Shown: piece after piece, positions 45,890-54,500 of the stretch | Layout: each line of letters starts with the position of its first letter | Position numbering within the stretch: the first letter of the stretch is position 1 | Origin: Paucihalobacter ruber | Lineage (GTDB): Bacteria > Bacteroidota > Bacteroidia > Flavobacteriales > Flavobacteriaceae | Assembly: GCF_006494535.1 (NCBI RefSeq) | Contig: NZ_VHIQ01000004.1 | Location: forward strand, 1 to 64,000 | DNA: 64,000 nucleotides | Direction: 5' to 3' | The notes under the pieces: generated by a model | Told to the model about the DNA's origin: nothing | The model's input: only the letters and a program-made list of their open reading frames with translations | The model's database searches: none | Translations under genes and position numbers: made by a program

Positions 45890-46310
45890 TTGCGTTAAAA
45901 TTAAGTTACGCAACTGCGCAAAACTGCTTGCCAACATTACATAAAACCAATAGACACATGGATCAACACTACTCTATACTAGGGTTGCGCACTCTTTTAA
46001 TTGCAACATTAATGCAACCTTATTACGCGCTGTTTGTATTAAAATTACGCTGTGATATTGCGCAAAACTGGATACCAACATTGTAAAAATCTAATAAATA
46101 TAGGCATTAACAATACCCTACACTTTAAGATTGCACTTTTTAAGTTGCGCAACCTTGCAAATGTAAACGCAAATGAGATAACGCAACCCATCTGCAATAT
46201 TATGTGTTGCACAAAATTGCGCGGGAAGATTGCAAAACTCCAATAAATGTGTGAATTAATAATACTCTGCACCTAATAAGCGCACTTTTTAAGTTCGGCA
46301 AGCGGTTAAC
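45890..46310 (+). repeat. Three degenerate TTGCGC-rich repeats
   Basis: Units recur near 45918, 46062 and 46207. Each shares GCGCAAAACTG, CAACATT, AAAACC/TAATAAA, TTAACAATACTCTACACT and a TTGCGCACTTTTTAA end. Related copy at 51190-51345. Small overlapping frames here (45883-46086 and others) are not credible genes. Confidence 0.6.
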
Positions 46311-46349
46311 TTTAAAAATTGCTAACTTGCAAGAAAGAACCAATAGGGT

Positions 46350-46748
46350 ATGAAACGGTTTATCACAGTAACAGCAGTTATGCTTAGTTTAATAGCTACG
46401 GCACAAAGCCCGATAGAATCTGAGCAATCTACTAACAAATGCACTGCTACGGTTTACAATGCTAAAGATTATGTTGGGCAAAACATAACTGTTTGCGGTT
46501 ATGTGGCTCAGGTAAGTACCGTTGAAAGTATTAATGGACAACCCACATACATTAACATGGGTGGTAAATACCCCAACCACCATTTTACAGCCGTAATTTG
46601 GAAAAAAAATATTCTTAGCTGGGAAGGCGCCAACCTGCAAGAATACAACAATCAACTGCTGGCCATTACCGGTGAAGTGGTCCTTTACAAAGGACAAGCT
46701 CAAATTACGGTTTATACACCGAAGCAAATAGAAATAATTAAGTTGTAG
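46350..46748 (+). CDS. Secreted OB-fold-like protein
   Basis: 132 residues. A signal peptide is plain: MKRFITVTAVMLSLIATAQS. The mature part has the OB-fold rhythm: AKDYVGQNITVCGYVAQVST, INMGGKYPNHHFTAVIWKKN and LAITGEVVLYKGQAQITVY. Similar exported OB-fold proteins bind nucleic acid or are unknown. It stands alone after the repeat region; the flanking arrangement suggests a single-gene cassette. No defence role can be shown. Confidence 0.68.
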   Translation: MKRFITVTAVMLSLIATAQSPIESEQSTNKCTATVYNAKDYVGQNITVCGYVAQVSTVESINGQPTYINMGGKYPNHHFTAVIWKKNILSWEGANLQEYNNQLLAITGEVVLYKGQAQITVYTPKQIEIIKL

Positions 46749-46878
46749 TTCTGCAAGATCTTACGGAATCCCGTAAAAATCTATAAAACAACTTCCGTAT
46801 TTTTAAATTTTTTAAATGTCATATGATTAAAAATAACTTTTTAAACAGTTGGTTGTTAGAGTTTTTTATGATTTTGAT

Positions 46879-46886
46879 TATATTTG
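46879..46886 (+). promoter_or_regulatory. -7 element before the tRNA-like RNA
   Basis: TATATTTG matches TAnnTTTG exactly. A weak TTG at 46853-46855 is the only -33 candidate. Transcription would start near 46893, about 90 nt before the tRNA-like fold. Confidence 0.45.
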
Positions 46887-46985
46887 AAAAAAGATATTAT
46901 ACTAACACGGGAATATCCTGTAAAGTTGGAACAAAACCATTGATAAACTTTATGATATATTCAAGTTAAAAACAAGCTGAAAAAA

Positions 46986-47084
46986 GAAGGATTAGCATCA
47001 AGGTGATGCGCAGGCAATGACGTAATTTTTTTGAAAGAATTTATGTTACTGCCTGTTAGGTTGGTTCGATTCCAACATCCTTCA
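46986..47084 (+). ncRNA. tRNA-like RNA with a long hairpin in place of the anticodon arm
   Basis: Folded by hand. Acceptor stem GAAGGAT / ATCCTTC, 7 perfect pairs (46986-46992 with 47077-47083), then discriminator A and CA. D arm GCATC-AAGGT-GATGC, 5 bp. T arm GTTGG-TTCGATT-CCAAC, perfect 5 bp with a standard T loop. The anticodon arm (47011-47055) starts CAGGCA / TGCCTG and extends to about 18 pairs in 20, with a short AU-rich tip. No anticodon can be read. No tRNA introns of this kind are known in bacteria. The 3' end is 13 nt before the HEPN gene's ATG. Confidence 0.75.
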
Positions 47085-47097
47085 CATATAAAAAAAT

Positions 47098-47844
47098 ATG
47101 ATTGTAAGAACCAACGCTTTTAACACACTACAAAGACAAGTACAAGAAACGTTTGACTTCGCTGTGGTTGTTTGTCATTCGGTTCCTGCCTTAAAACTAC
47201 AAATGACTTTACTGGATAAAGGGACTATAAATCAATTACCAACACCTGACTATTTTACAATTAACTCCACAACAGAATTGAGAGCTCAAGCAAAAGGATA
47301 TAAAGAAAAGCTTGCGACATATTTGTTTCTTAGTTCATTCTCCTTTTTTGAAAATTATTTCGGTTCTGTTTTAAAAGAAATATTTGATTTAAACACATCT
47401 ATACCTGACAAAGCCACTCTTGAAAACAGTCTGAAGAATAATACGAACACAAAACCAAAAAGAGCCTTAATAGGAACTTATAACAAAAAACATCATCAAC
47501 GATATGAAAAGTATTCTTTCGAACTCAAAACAAACGGATATATAACCCCTGACGAACTTTTAAAAATTGTAGCGTTCAACAACTTATACAAAACGATACA
47601 AAATCTAAAAGCCAATGAAATCCCAGATTTTCTAATATCTCATTTTAAAATTGAAATTACAGATTTAGAAAAATCACAATTCAGTAATTATAGACAACTT
47701 AGAAATGATATAGCTCACGGAGATCATCCAAAATTAGATTTAAGGAAAGTAAAAGAAGCCAATGCGTTTTTGAGAAAATTAGCTGCTAAAATAGACGACT
47801 TTTTAACTGAACATTACATAAAATTGAATAACTACTTGGAATGA
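47098..47844 (+). CDS. HEPN domain protein, RiboL-PSP-like
   Basis: 248 residues. HEPN proteins are alpha-helical RNases, toxins or nucleotide-binding domains. The catalytic Rx4-6H motif is present as RNDIAHG (Arg202, His207), preceded by SNYRQL and followed by DHPKLD, as in the RiboL-PSP/MAE-type HEPN groups. The N-terminal 90 residues are helical (LATYLFLSSFSFFENYFG is a conserved helix in this class). The start lies 13 nt beyond the tRNA-like RNA. RNase activity and any link to that RNA are inference; motif presence is direct. Confidence 0.8.
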   Translation: MIVRTNAFNTLQRQVQETFDFAVVVCHSVPALKLQMTLLDKGTINQLPTPDYFTINSTTELRAQAKGYKEKLATYLFLSSFSFFENYFGSVLKEIFDLNTSIPDKATLENSLKNNTNTKPKRALIGTYNKKHHQRYEKYSFELKTNGYITPDELLKIVAFNNLYKTIQNLKANEIPDFLISHFKIEITDLEKSQFSNYRQLRNDIAHGDHPKLDLRKVKEANAFLRKLAAKIDDFLTEHYIKLNNYLE

Positions 47845-47896
47845 AAAGCCATTTGCCAACAACGTCTGTAAAAAATCGTGGTTTAATATACAAACA

Positions 47897-47910
47897 CGTT
47901 ACCGGCAACC
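47897..47910 (+). repeat. Left half of an inverted repeat around DUF262-HEPN
   Basis: CGTTACCGGCAACC. Its reverse complement matches 49580-49593 in 12 of 14 bases. The two copies bracket the DUF262 and second HEPN genes. Confidence 0.5.
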
Positions 47911-47929
47911 TTAAGTGACGATAAAATTG

Positions 47930-47937
47930 TAAATTTG
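47930..47937 (+). promoter_or_regulatory. -7 element of the DUF262-HEPN pair
   Basis: TAAATTTG matches TAnnTTTG, 20 nt before the DUF262 ATG. It suggests separate transcription from the upstream HEPN gene. Confidence 0.5.
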
Positions 47938-47957
47938 AAATAAAGAAATTAATCAAA

Positions 47958-48959
47958 ATGGATAGAGTAGAATATCAATCAATGGTCATTCAAGATATAA
48001 TTAATCTTGAAGATAAAGGAGAACTAAATACAACTCCTTGGTATCAAAGAAGGTCTGTTTGGAATCAAGGACAAAAATCTTACTTGATAAATACGATTTT
48101 TGAAAAGAAACCAATACCATCACTATATATCCGACATTCACTTGACCTAGACAAAGGAATAAGCATCAAGGAAGTTGTAGATGGGCAACAAAGGACGCGA
48201 GCTATAATTAGTTTTTGTAATAATGAATTTACAGCAAGGCATCCGGAAAGCAATAAACTAATTAAGTTTAGTGAGTTAAATAAAACTCAAAAACAGAATT
48301 TTTTACTTACCGCAATTCCTGTGGGCTTCCTTCTTGGCGCAACAGATGCAGACGTTATAGATATTTTTGCAAGAATCAATTCTGTTGCAAAAACACTAAA
48401 TTCACAGGAAAAACGAAATGCACAATTTAGCGGAGAGTTTAAACAATTTAGTGTTAAACAAGCTGTCAAAAGAACCGAGTTTTGGAAGGAGTATGGAATT
48501 TTTACAGGTAACGATATTGCAAGAATGAATGAAGTTCAATTCGTTTCTGATGTCGTTATTAACTTAATGGATGGTCTTACGGCCTACAGTGCAGCAAAAG
48601 TTACGAAGTACTATAAGGATTATGATGAAAATTTGGAAAACATTGATCGTTTAAGTAACAGACTTGACAATATTTTTGACATTTGTGTATCGTTGAATCC
48701 ATCTTCGATAAAACAAACTATTTTTAATCGTCCTCCAATTTTCTTCTCATTGTTACTTGTGTTAGACGAAATAAAAAAACCAAATATTAGTAAAATAGAA
48801 AAAGGATTAGCGGAAATCGATAATAGGTTTAATTCGGATACTCCAGTTTCCGACAGACCTAAAGAAGATATAAATTTTTATAATGCTTGTTCCGCAACAA
48901 CGCAATCCCTACCAAACAGAAAAGTAAGAGCTAATTATATAAAATCATTCATCGAATAG
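47958..48959 (+). CDS. DUF262 (GmrSD N-terminal type) protein
   Basis: 333 residues. DUF262 is the ParB-like NTP-binding N-terminal domain of GmrSD type IV restriction enzymes. Key motifs: TTPWYQRRSVWNQGQKSYLI (residues 24-43) and EVVDGQQRTRAIISF (72-86). The DUF1524 nuclease half of GmrSD is absent. The gene instead overlaps a HEPN gene by 1 nt (TAGTG). In such pairs DUF262 may sense or use nucleotides while HEPN cleaves RNA, which is inference. Confidence 0.85.
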   Translation: MDRVEYQSMVIQDIINLEDKGELNTTPWYQRRSVWNQGQKSYLINTIFEKKPIPSLYIRHSLDLDKGISIKEVVDGQQRTRAIISFCNNEFTARHPESNKLIKFSELNKTQKQNFLLTAIPVGFLLGATDADVIDIFARINSVAKTLNSQEKRNAQFSGEFKQFSVKQAVKRTEFWKEYGIFTGNDIARMNEVQFVSDVVINLMDGLTAYSAAKVTKYYKDYDENLENIDRLSNRLDNIFDICVSLNPSSIKQTIFNRPPIFFSLLLVLDEIKKPNISKIEKGLAEIDNRFNSDTPVSDRPKEDINFYNACSATTQSLPNRKVRANYIKSFIE

Positions 48960-49570
48960 TGCCAAGAGTCAATGTTATAACGACCTTAAATAACAGTCGT
49001 AATGATATCGCTCTTCTAAATAATTACATACAAAGCTCTAGAAATCTTGAAGCAAAGTATCAACATATGATTAGCGAAGTTGTTATGCTAAGACTGTTTT
49101 CAATATTGGAGCATTCGATATCAGAGTTTGCTTTCAAATTCGCTTGTGGTGCTGTTTACAGAAATGGAAGTAGGCCACGTGTTCATACGATATGCAGGAG
49201 CCTACAAGATGCAAATACACAAATGTTATCCTATGGAAGAAGAAATCCACTACCATACCATAGATGGACTAAGGATAATCTTATACAAAAAAGCATTCAA
49301 AATGTATTGGACATTACAGATTCCTTTTTTTTACAAATTCAGGTGCACTCGAATTTAATAGACGAAATGCGGATAGTTAGAAATCACATTGCACATAAAT
49401 CAGCAATTACTAAAAGAGAATACTACACTTTATTGACCAACCTCTACGGTGGAAATCCAAGAATTACAGCAGGTGCATTTCTCGCTTCAACTACTCGACA
49501 ACCGAGAGCTAATATTGCCAAGTATATAATTGCGACTAAAATTATTTTGAATGACATTTCCAACGGTTAA
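48959..49570 (+). CDS. HEPN domain protein coupled to DUF262
   Basis: 203 residues, GTG start overlapping the DUF262 stop (TAGTG). Motif RNHIAH (Arg141, His146) fits Rx4H of HEPN. The helix AKYQHMISEVVMLRLFSILE is another HEPN landmark. No other domain. As second gene of a coupled pair it is likely the RNase effector, with DUF262 as partner. A related HEPN gene lies just upstream and a third follows at 50057. RNase function not shown. Confidence 0.78.
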   Translation: MPRVNVITTLNNSRNDIALLNNYIQSSRNLEAKYQHMISEVVMLRLFSILEHSISEFAFKFACGAVYRNGSRPRVHTICRSLQDANTQMLSYGRRNPLPYHRWTKDNLIQKSIQNVLDITDSFFLQIQVHSNLIDEMRIVRNHIAHKSAITKREYYTLLTNLYGGNPRITAGAFLASTTRQPRANIAKYIIATKIILNDISNG

Positions 49571-49579
49571 AAATGTAAA

Positions 49580-49593
49580 GGTAGCCGGTAACA
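49580..49593 (-). repeat. Right half of the inverted repeat around DUF262-HEPN
   Basis: GGTAGCCGGTAACA, the reverse complement of 47897-47910 with 2 mismatches. It begins 9 nt after the HEPN stop codon. The 49594-49741 stretch after it holds no convincing gene. Confidence 0.5.
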
Positions 49594-49741
49594 GGCGTTC
49601 GGCACAATGGCCGGTTCGTGTGTTATTTGAACATTCTACGTCGCATCAACTTTTGTGCTATTTGGACAGTTTTGAGCTACGAAATCCGCATCGTCGTAAA
49701 GCCGCAAAGCGTTACCACCCATTTGAGAAAAATATTTTGAT

Positions 49742-50044
49742 ATGAAATTTAGGAATTTAATTTTACTTTTTAGTTTGATTTTATTGACAAGCTGCGAATC
49801 TGAAAAGTTCACTACTGCTAACGGAAAAGTTATGGAAGTATCCTCTTTAGCTGGAATGAATGTTTTTGATATCGCTTATGAATACAGCAATTCAAGTCCC
49901 GAAACTTTAACAGGTACCAATAATGAAAGATGGGTAGTTTACTTCGATGATATTGATATTACGCTTGAGACAAGTAAAACAACGAATATCGTTCAAAAAG
50001 CAAAAAAAGGTAAAAAACCTAAGAGCAGTACTTGGGCTAATTAA
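49742..50044 (+). CDS. Small lipoprotein
   Basis: 100 residues. Signal FRNLILLFSLILLTSC with lipobox LTSC (Cys19), so a membrane lipoprotein. The mature part holds no named domain; it ends very basic (QKAKKGKKPKSSTW), unusual for an outer-surface lipoprotein. Lies 12 nt upstream of a HEPN-like gene but probably unrelated. Sits among single-gene cassette-like units. Confidence 0.6.
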   Translation: MKFRNLILLFSLILLTSCESEKFTTANGKVMEVSSLAGMNVFDIAYEYSNSSPETLTGTNNERWVVYFDDIDITLETSKTTNIVQKAKKGKKPKSSTWAN

Positions 50045-50056
50045 CATTACCATTTA

Positions 50057-50650
50057 ATGGAAATACCTATTAAATTAGAAAGTCTTGAAAACGATATCGC
50101 GGAATGTTTAGTACATTTAGAATATCTGAAGAAAATTTCTTTTTTAGGGAAAGAGATAAATGAGTTTGTTGACAATCATAATTTGAACGAGAAGGCGTTC
50201 ATTGATCCTGATATTTCGAATGCTCATTGCATAATAACCATTGCGCAATTGGAAACTTCTTTGATTTTAAAAGGTTTGTATTATTCTACTCATGAATTGG
50301 AAAAGAAGCAACTCTTGAAGAATGGAATTTTGATTATATACGAGGCTATAAAAAGTATTGATGAATTTAACAAAACACTAAATAAGTACTCAAATCAATA
50401 TGTCGAATTGAAAAACGAGCTTAACAAATATTTTAGAGAATTAAAGACATTTAAAAAGGGCATCAAATTCGATAGAGATATCAAAAACATAAGAAACAAT
50501 GTTGCAGGTCACATAAATAAGGATTTTATTGAATATTCAAAATTTATGGAAACTGTGGACGTTGAAAAATCCATAAATTTTTTGATTGCATTTAGGTATA
50601 TTATTAATGGCTTGAATGATTATTTATTTAAGTGTATAATAAAAGAATAG
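50057..50650 (+). CDS. HEPN-like helical protein
   Basis: 197 residues, almost all helical. RNNVAGH (Arg146, His152) gives Rx5H, within the HEPN Rx4-6H range, in KNIRNNVAGHINKDF. Upstream helices (AQLETSLILKGLYYST, KQLLKNGILIIYEAI) resemble HEPN or nucleotidyltransferase-associated proteins. The histidine context differs from the classical NxxAH, so this assignment is tentative. Third HEPN-like product within 3.6 kb. Confidence 0.5.
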   Translation: MEIPIKLESLENDIAECLVHLEYLKKISFLGKEINEFVDNHNLNEKAFIDPDISNAHCIITIAQLETSLILKGLYYSTHELEKKQLLKNGILIIYEAIKSIDEFNKTLNKYSNQYVELKNELNKYFRELKTFKKGIKFDRDIKNIRNNVAGHINKDFIEYSKFMETVDVEKSINFLIAFRYIINGLNDYLFKCIIKE

Positions 50651-50925
50651 CGGGTAAAAGGTGTGTTGCAACAATATATAGAAAATTGTTACAAAGTCGT
50701 TTAATATAAACAAGGGCATGTTTGGATTATCCCCAAATTTGACAACCACTACTGAAACATAGTTTTTATTGAACCCACTCAAAACTGGGATACTTAAAAG
50801 GAAAAAGAACAGACTTTACAGATAAAACTATACAAAAAAACTACGATCAATAGATTGAACGTTCAGACTATATACTAAAAATTCACCTGAAGCAATAAAA
50901 GCTCTCTTCAACTAAACAAAAAACT

Positions 50926-51045
50926 TTCCACTGCACAGGTAAATTTTTAATAACCCCCAATTAGCAGTAAGAAAGTTTTTCTAATTTCAAGCTAATTGCA
51001 GCATTAACCTGAAAGTTTATTAATCTTAGCCAGGTTAGCAAATAT
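50926..51045 (+). repeat. Dispersed copy of the 45.4-kb repeat
   Basis: AAAACTTTCCACTGCACAGG at the start, GAAAGTTTTT at 50971, then GCATTAACCTGAAAGTTTAT and TTAATCTTAGCCAGGTTAGC, matching 45422-45540 with few changes. It ends at AATATTAAAA, where a structured segment begins. Confidence 0.8.
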
Positions 51046-51047
51046 TA

Positions 51048-51156
51048 AAAAAGCTCCGGGAAGATTTGCCGGACACACTTGCCCAACACTTTTCGGAGCT
51101 TTTTAAACTTAAACCCGTTACTATCCGGTACAATTCCGGTAAGTCAGACGGTTTAA
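51048..51156 (+). ncRNA. Two-hairpin structured element, possible small RNA
   Basis: Hairpin 1: AAAAAGCTCCG (51048-51058) and CGGAGCTTTTT (51094-51104), a terminator-like stem of 11 bp with a 35-nt loop. Hairpin 2: TTAAACC (51109-51115) with GGTTTAA (51150-51156), enclosing CCGG (51125-51128) with CCGG (51136-51139). Either a terminator plus a leader, or an RNA of about 110 nt. Pairing is clear; function unknown. Confidence 0.5.
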
Positions 51157-51189
51157 GCTAAAGCAAATATAAAACATTTTTCTTAATTA

Positions 51190-51345
51190 CTTATTGCGCT
51201 AAATTATTGCGCCATAATTGCGCGGCGTAATTGCGCAAAACCGCGCAACAACATTGCAAAACCCTAATAAAACCAAGGATTAACACTACTCTATACTTTT
51301 GGCGCGCACTTTTTTAATCGCGCAATATTCCAAAGTAATTTCCTT
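51190..51345 (+). repeat. TTGCGC-rich repeat upstream of the restriction-modification gene
   Basis: Shares GCGCAAAAC, CAACATTGCAAAACC, AATAAAACC, TTAACACTACTCTATACTT and GCGCGCACTTTTTTAA with the units at 45890-46310. The remaining 51346-51547 is also dense in GCGC. No gene in this stretch. Confidence 0.6.
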
Positions 51346-51547
51346 TTAAAAACCGCGCAAAAAAAACTCTAACGCGCTATTGTTAATAATTTTTCAGAAA
51401 AAAGCGCGCAACACGTTGTTTTACAATCTTATTTCTCAAATCATTTATTTATTTTTAACTCATTAATATTGATTCAATAAGATTAAAGCGCGCGCAGTTG
51501 CATTATATATACGCAATTTGCGCGCCCATAACGCAAAGAAACCATAA

Positions 51548-54500
51548 ATGCCTCTATTTCAAACATCCGTATTAAAGTCTCATTTAGCGCAACAAGATCA
51601 TGGCGCAATTGCGCAACTCTATAAAAAGTACGCAGCCTATTTTCATAACATCACCATTCAGGAAAACATTAAAAACTCTAAAGAAGAACAGTACCAGGCC
51701 AAGTTTTTAGATGAACTGTTTGTAAATATTCTGGGCTATACGCTTAATCCGCATCCTGAATTTAATTTGACAACTGAGTTTAAAAACCAAAAAGGAGCCG
51801 GCAAAGCAGATGGAGCCATTTTAAAAGATAACAAAGCCATTGGTGTGATTGAGCTAAAAGGCACCGGAACCAAAGATTTAGAAAGCATACGCAAACAGGC
51901 CTTCGATTATAAGGCCAATCAAAAAGGGTGCGTTTACGTAATTACTTCCAACTTCGAAAAACTGCGCTTTTATATCAACGATGCCACCGAATTTTTAGAG
52001 TTTAACCTCTTTCAATTGGCACCCGAAGAATTTGCGCTGCTGCATTTATGTCTTCACAAAAACAATTTGCTCAATAATTTACCGCTTAGCATTAAAGAAG
52101 CTTCGTTGGTTGAAGAAGAACACATCACCAAACAGTTTTACAAAGATTATTCTGTATTTAAACGCGAGCTGTTTAGAGACCTGGTTAAGCGCAATGCCAA
52201 AAGATTAAAAGCAGACGCGGCGCAATTAAACAATAATGCGCAAGATGAAGTAATATCCATAGAGAAAAACGTTAAACTATCGCTATTTAAAAAGTCACAA
52301 AAGCTTATAGACCGTTTTCTGTTTATATTTTTTGCTGAAGACCGCGATCTGTTGCCGCCCAACTCCACCATTCAAATATTAGATAAGTGGAAAGCCGATG
52401 TTGACTTTGGAGACGAGCGGCCATTATACAACTTGTTTAAACAGTATTTTCACTTTTTAGATACCGGCAGAAAAGGCACCGGGTCCAGGGCCGAAATTTA
52501 TGCCTACAACGGCGGCTTGTTTAAACCCGATACCATTCTCGATAACCTTGAGATAGACGATCAACTGCTATATAAACACACTTACCAATTAGCCAAATAC
52601 GATTTTAGCTCTCAAGTAGATGTCAATATTTTAGGCCATATTTTTGAAAACTCACTAAACGAAATAGAAAGTGTTAATGCCGAAATTGAAGGCGGCCAGT
52701 TCGATAAGCAAACCAGCAAGCGTAAAAAAGATGGCGTTTTTTACACCCCCAAATACATTACCAAATACATAGTAGAAAACACCGTTGGCAAGTTATGCCA
52801 GGAAAAAAAAGAGACCTTAGGTTTTAAAGAAGAGGCCTATTTTGAAGTTAAAAAGGGCACGCAAACCAACACCAAAAAAGCACTGTTACAAATATTAGAT
52901 GATTACCGTAACTGGTTGTTGCAAATTACCATCTGCGATCCGGCGTGTGGCAGCGGCGCATTTTTAAACCAGGCGTTAGACTTTTTAATTAAGGAGCATA
53001 GATATATAGACGAATTAAAAGCCAAGGTTTTAGGTGGCGGTTTGATATTAAGCGATATTGAAAACACCATTTTAGAAAACAATATTTATGGCGTAGATTT
53101 AAACGAAGAAAGCGTAGAAATAGCCAAATTGTCTCTATGGCTGCGCACTGCACAACCACGCCGAAAGCTCAACGATTTAAGCAGCAATATTAAATGCGGT
53201 AACAGCTTAATAGACGATAAAAAAGTAGCCGGCGACAAGGCTTTTAACTGGCAACAAGAATTTCCTCAAATCTTTACAAAAGGTGGCTTTGATGTGGTGA
53301 TTGGGAATCCGCCTTATGTTAGACACGAATTAATCACTGAATATAAAGATTATTTAGCAGATAATTATTTGGTTTTTCAAAGCACAGCGGATCTTTACGT
53401 TTATTTTATTGAGAAAGGGCTGTTGATTCTTAAATATAACGGATTTATGGGTTATATAACACCAAACAAATTTGTAAGTGTCACTTATGGCAAAAATTTA
53501 AGAGAAATAATCGGTAATAAATACTGGATTGATAAACTTATTGACTTTGGTGAATTACCTGTTTTTTCTGATGCTGCGACGTTTCCCTTTATATCTATAA
53601 TTAGGAATATTTCACCTTCAGCACCTTCAAAATTCGTGAAAATACAAAGCTTAAAAAATCTTGATATTGACATAGCTTTAAAAAATGACGGTATAATCGT
53701 ATCAACAGAAGTATTTAAATTATCAGACTGGAGACTTATACCTGAAAACGAAGGTGATTTGTTAAAGAAAATCTCCATGGTAGGAGTTGAGCTTAAAAAT
53801 TATTTAGAAGTACCTTTTTATAGGGGTATTTTAACAGGGTTTAATGAAGCGTTCATTATTAATGAAGTCACTAAATCAAAGCTAATTGACCAAGACAATA
53901 AATCAAAGGAAATTATAAAACCATTCGTTGACGGGGATGATGTCCGAAATTACCACCTTAGGAGCAAAAATAAATACATAATATTTACTAGGAGAGGAAC
54001 AGATATTGAGAGATATCCAGCTATTAAAAAACACTTACAAGAGTTTTACGACAAGTTGGTCCCTAAGACTAAGAATACGGATAAAGTTGGCAGAAAAAAA
54101 GGTGATTATCGGTGGTACGAGATTCAAGATTCAATAAGCTACTTTAATGAGTTTGAAAAACCTAAAATTATTTACCCAGAAATTGCTAAAGAATCTCGGT
54201 TTACATTGGATTTAAACAAAGTTTATTTAAACAAAACTATTTTTTTTATACCAATAGAGGATTATTACCTATTGAGTATTTTAAATTCTCGCGTTGTTTG
54301 GTTTTTTCTATCTAATACCTGTACGGCCTTGGGAGACCCAAAGAACGGTGGTAGATTAAATATTCAAAAAGTTTATCTTGAAAAGACTCCTATTCCAAAA
54401 GATATTGATAAGAATATTCGCACTTACTTAGAAGAAAAATCAAAAACTCAATTAACACTGTGTACGCAACTGTATAACGACACAAATAAGTTTTTATTCT

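Noticed and set aside
45883-46272. Three small overlapping frames on both strands
   Set aside because: They sit in degenerate TTGCGC repeats and encode repeat-derived peptides with no family.
46986-47084. Ordinary tRNA gene with an intron
   Set aside because: No anticodon can be restored by removing a group I-sized intron; the extra arm is only about 45 nt and self-paired, and bacterial tRNA introns are much larger.
47858-49740. A true integron with cassettes
   Set aside because: No integron integrase is present and the gaps do not show a clear attC consensus; kept only as a possibility in the findings.
49551-49745. Open frame of 64 codons after the HEPN gene
   Set aside because: It begins within the HEPN gene and runs through the inverted repeat and noncoding GC-richer segment.
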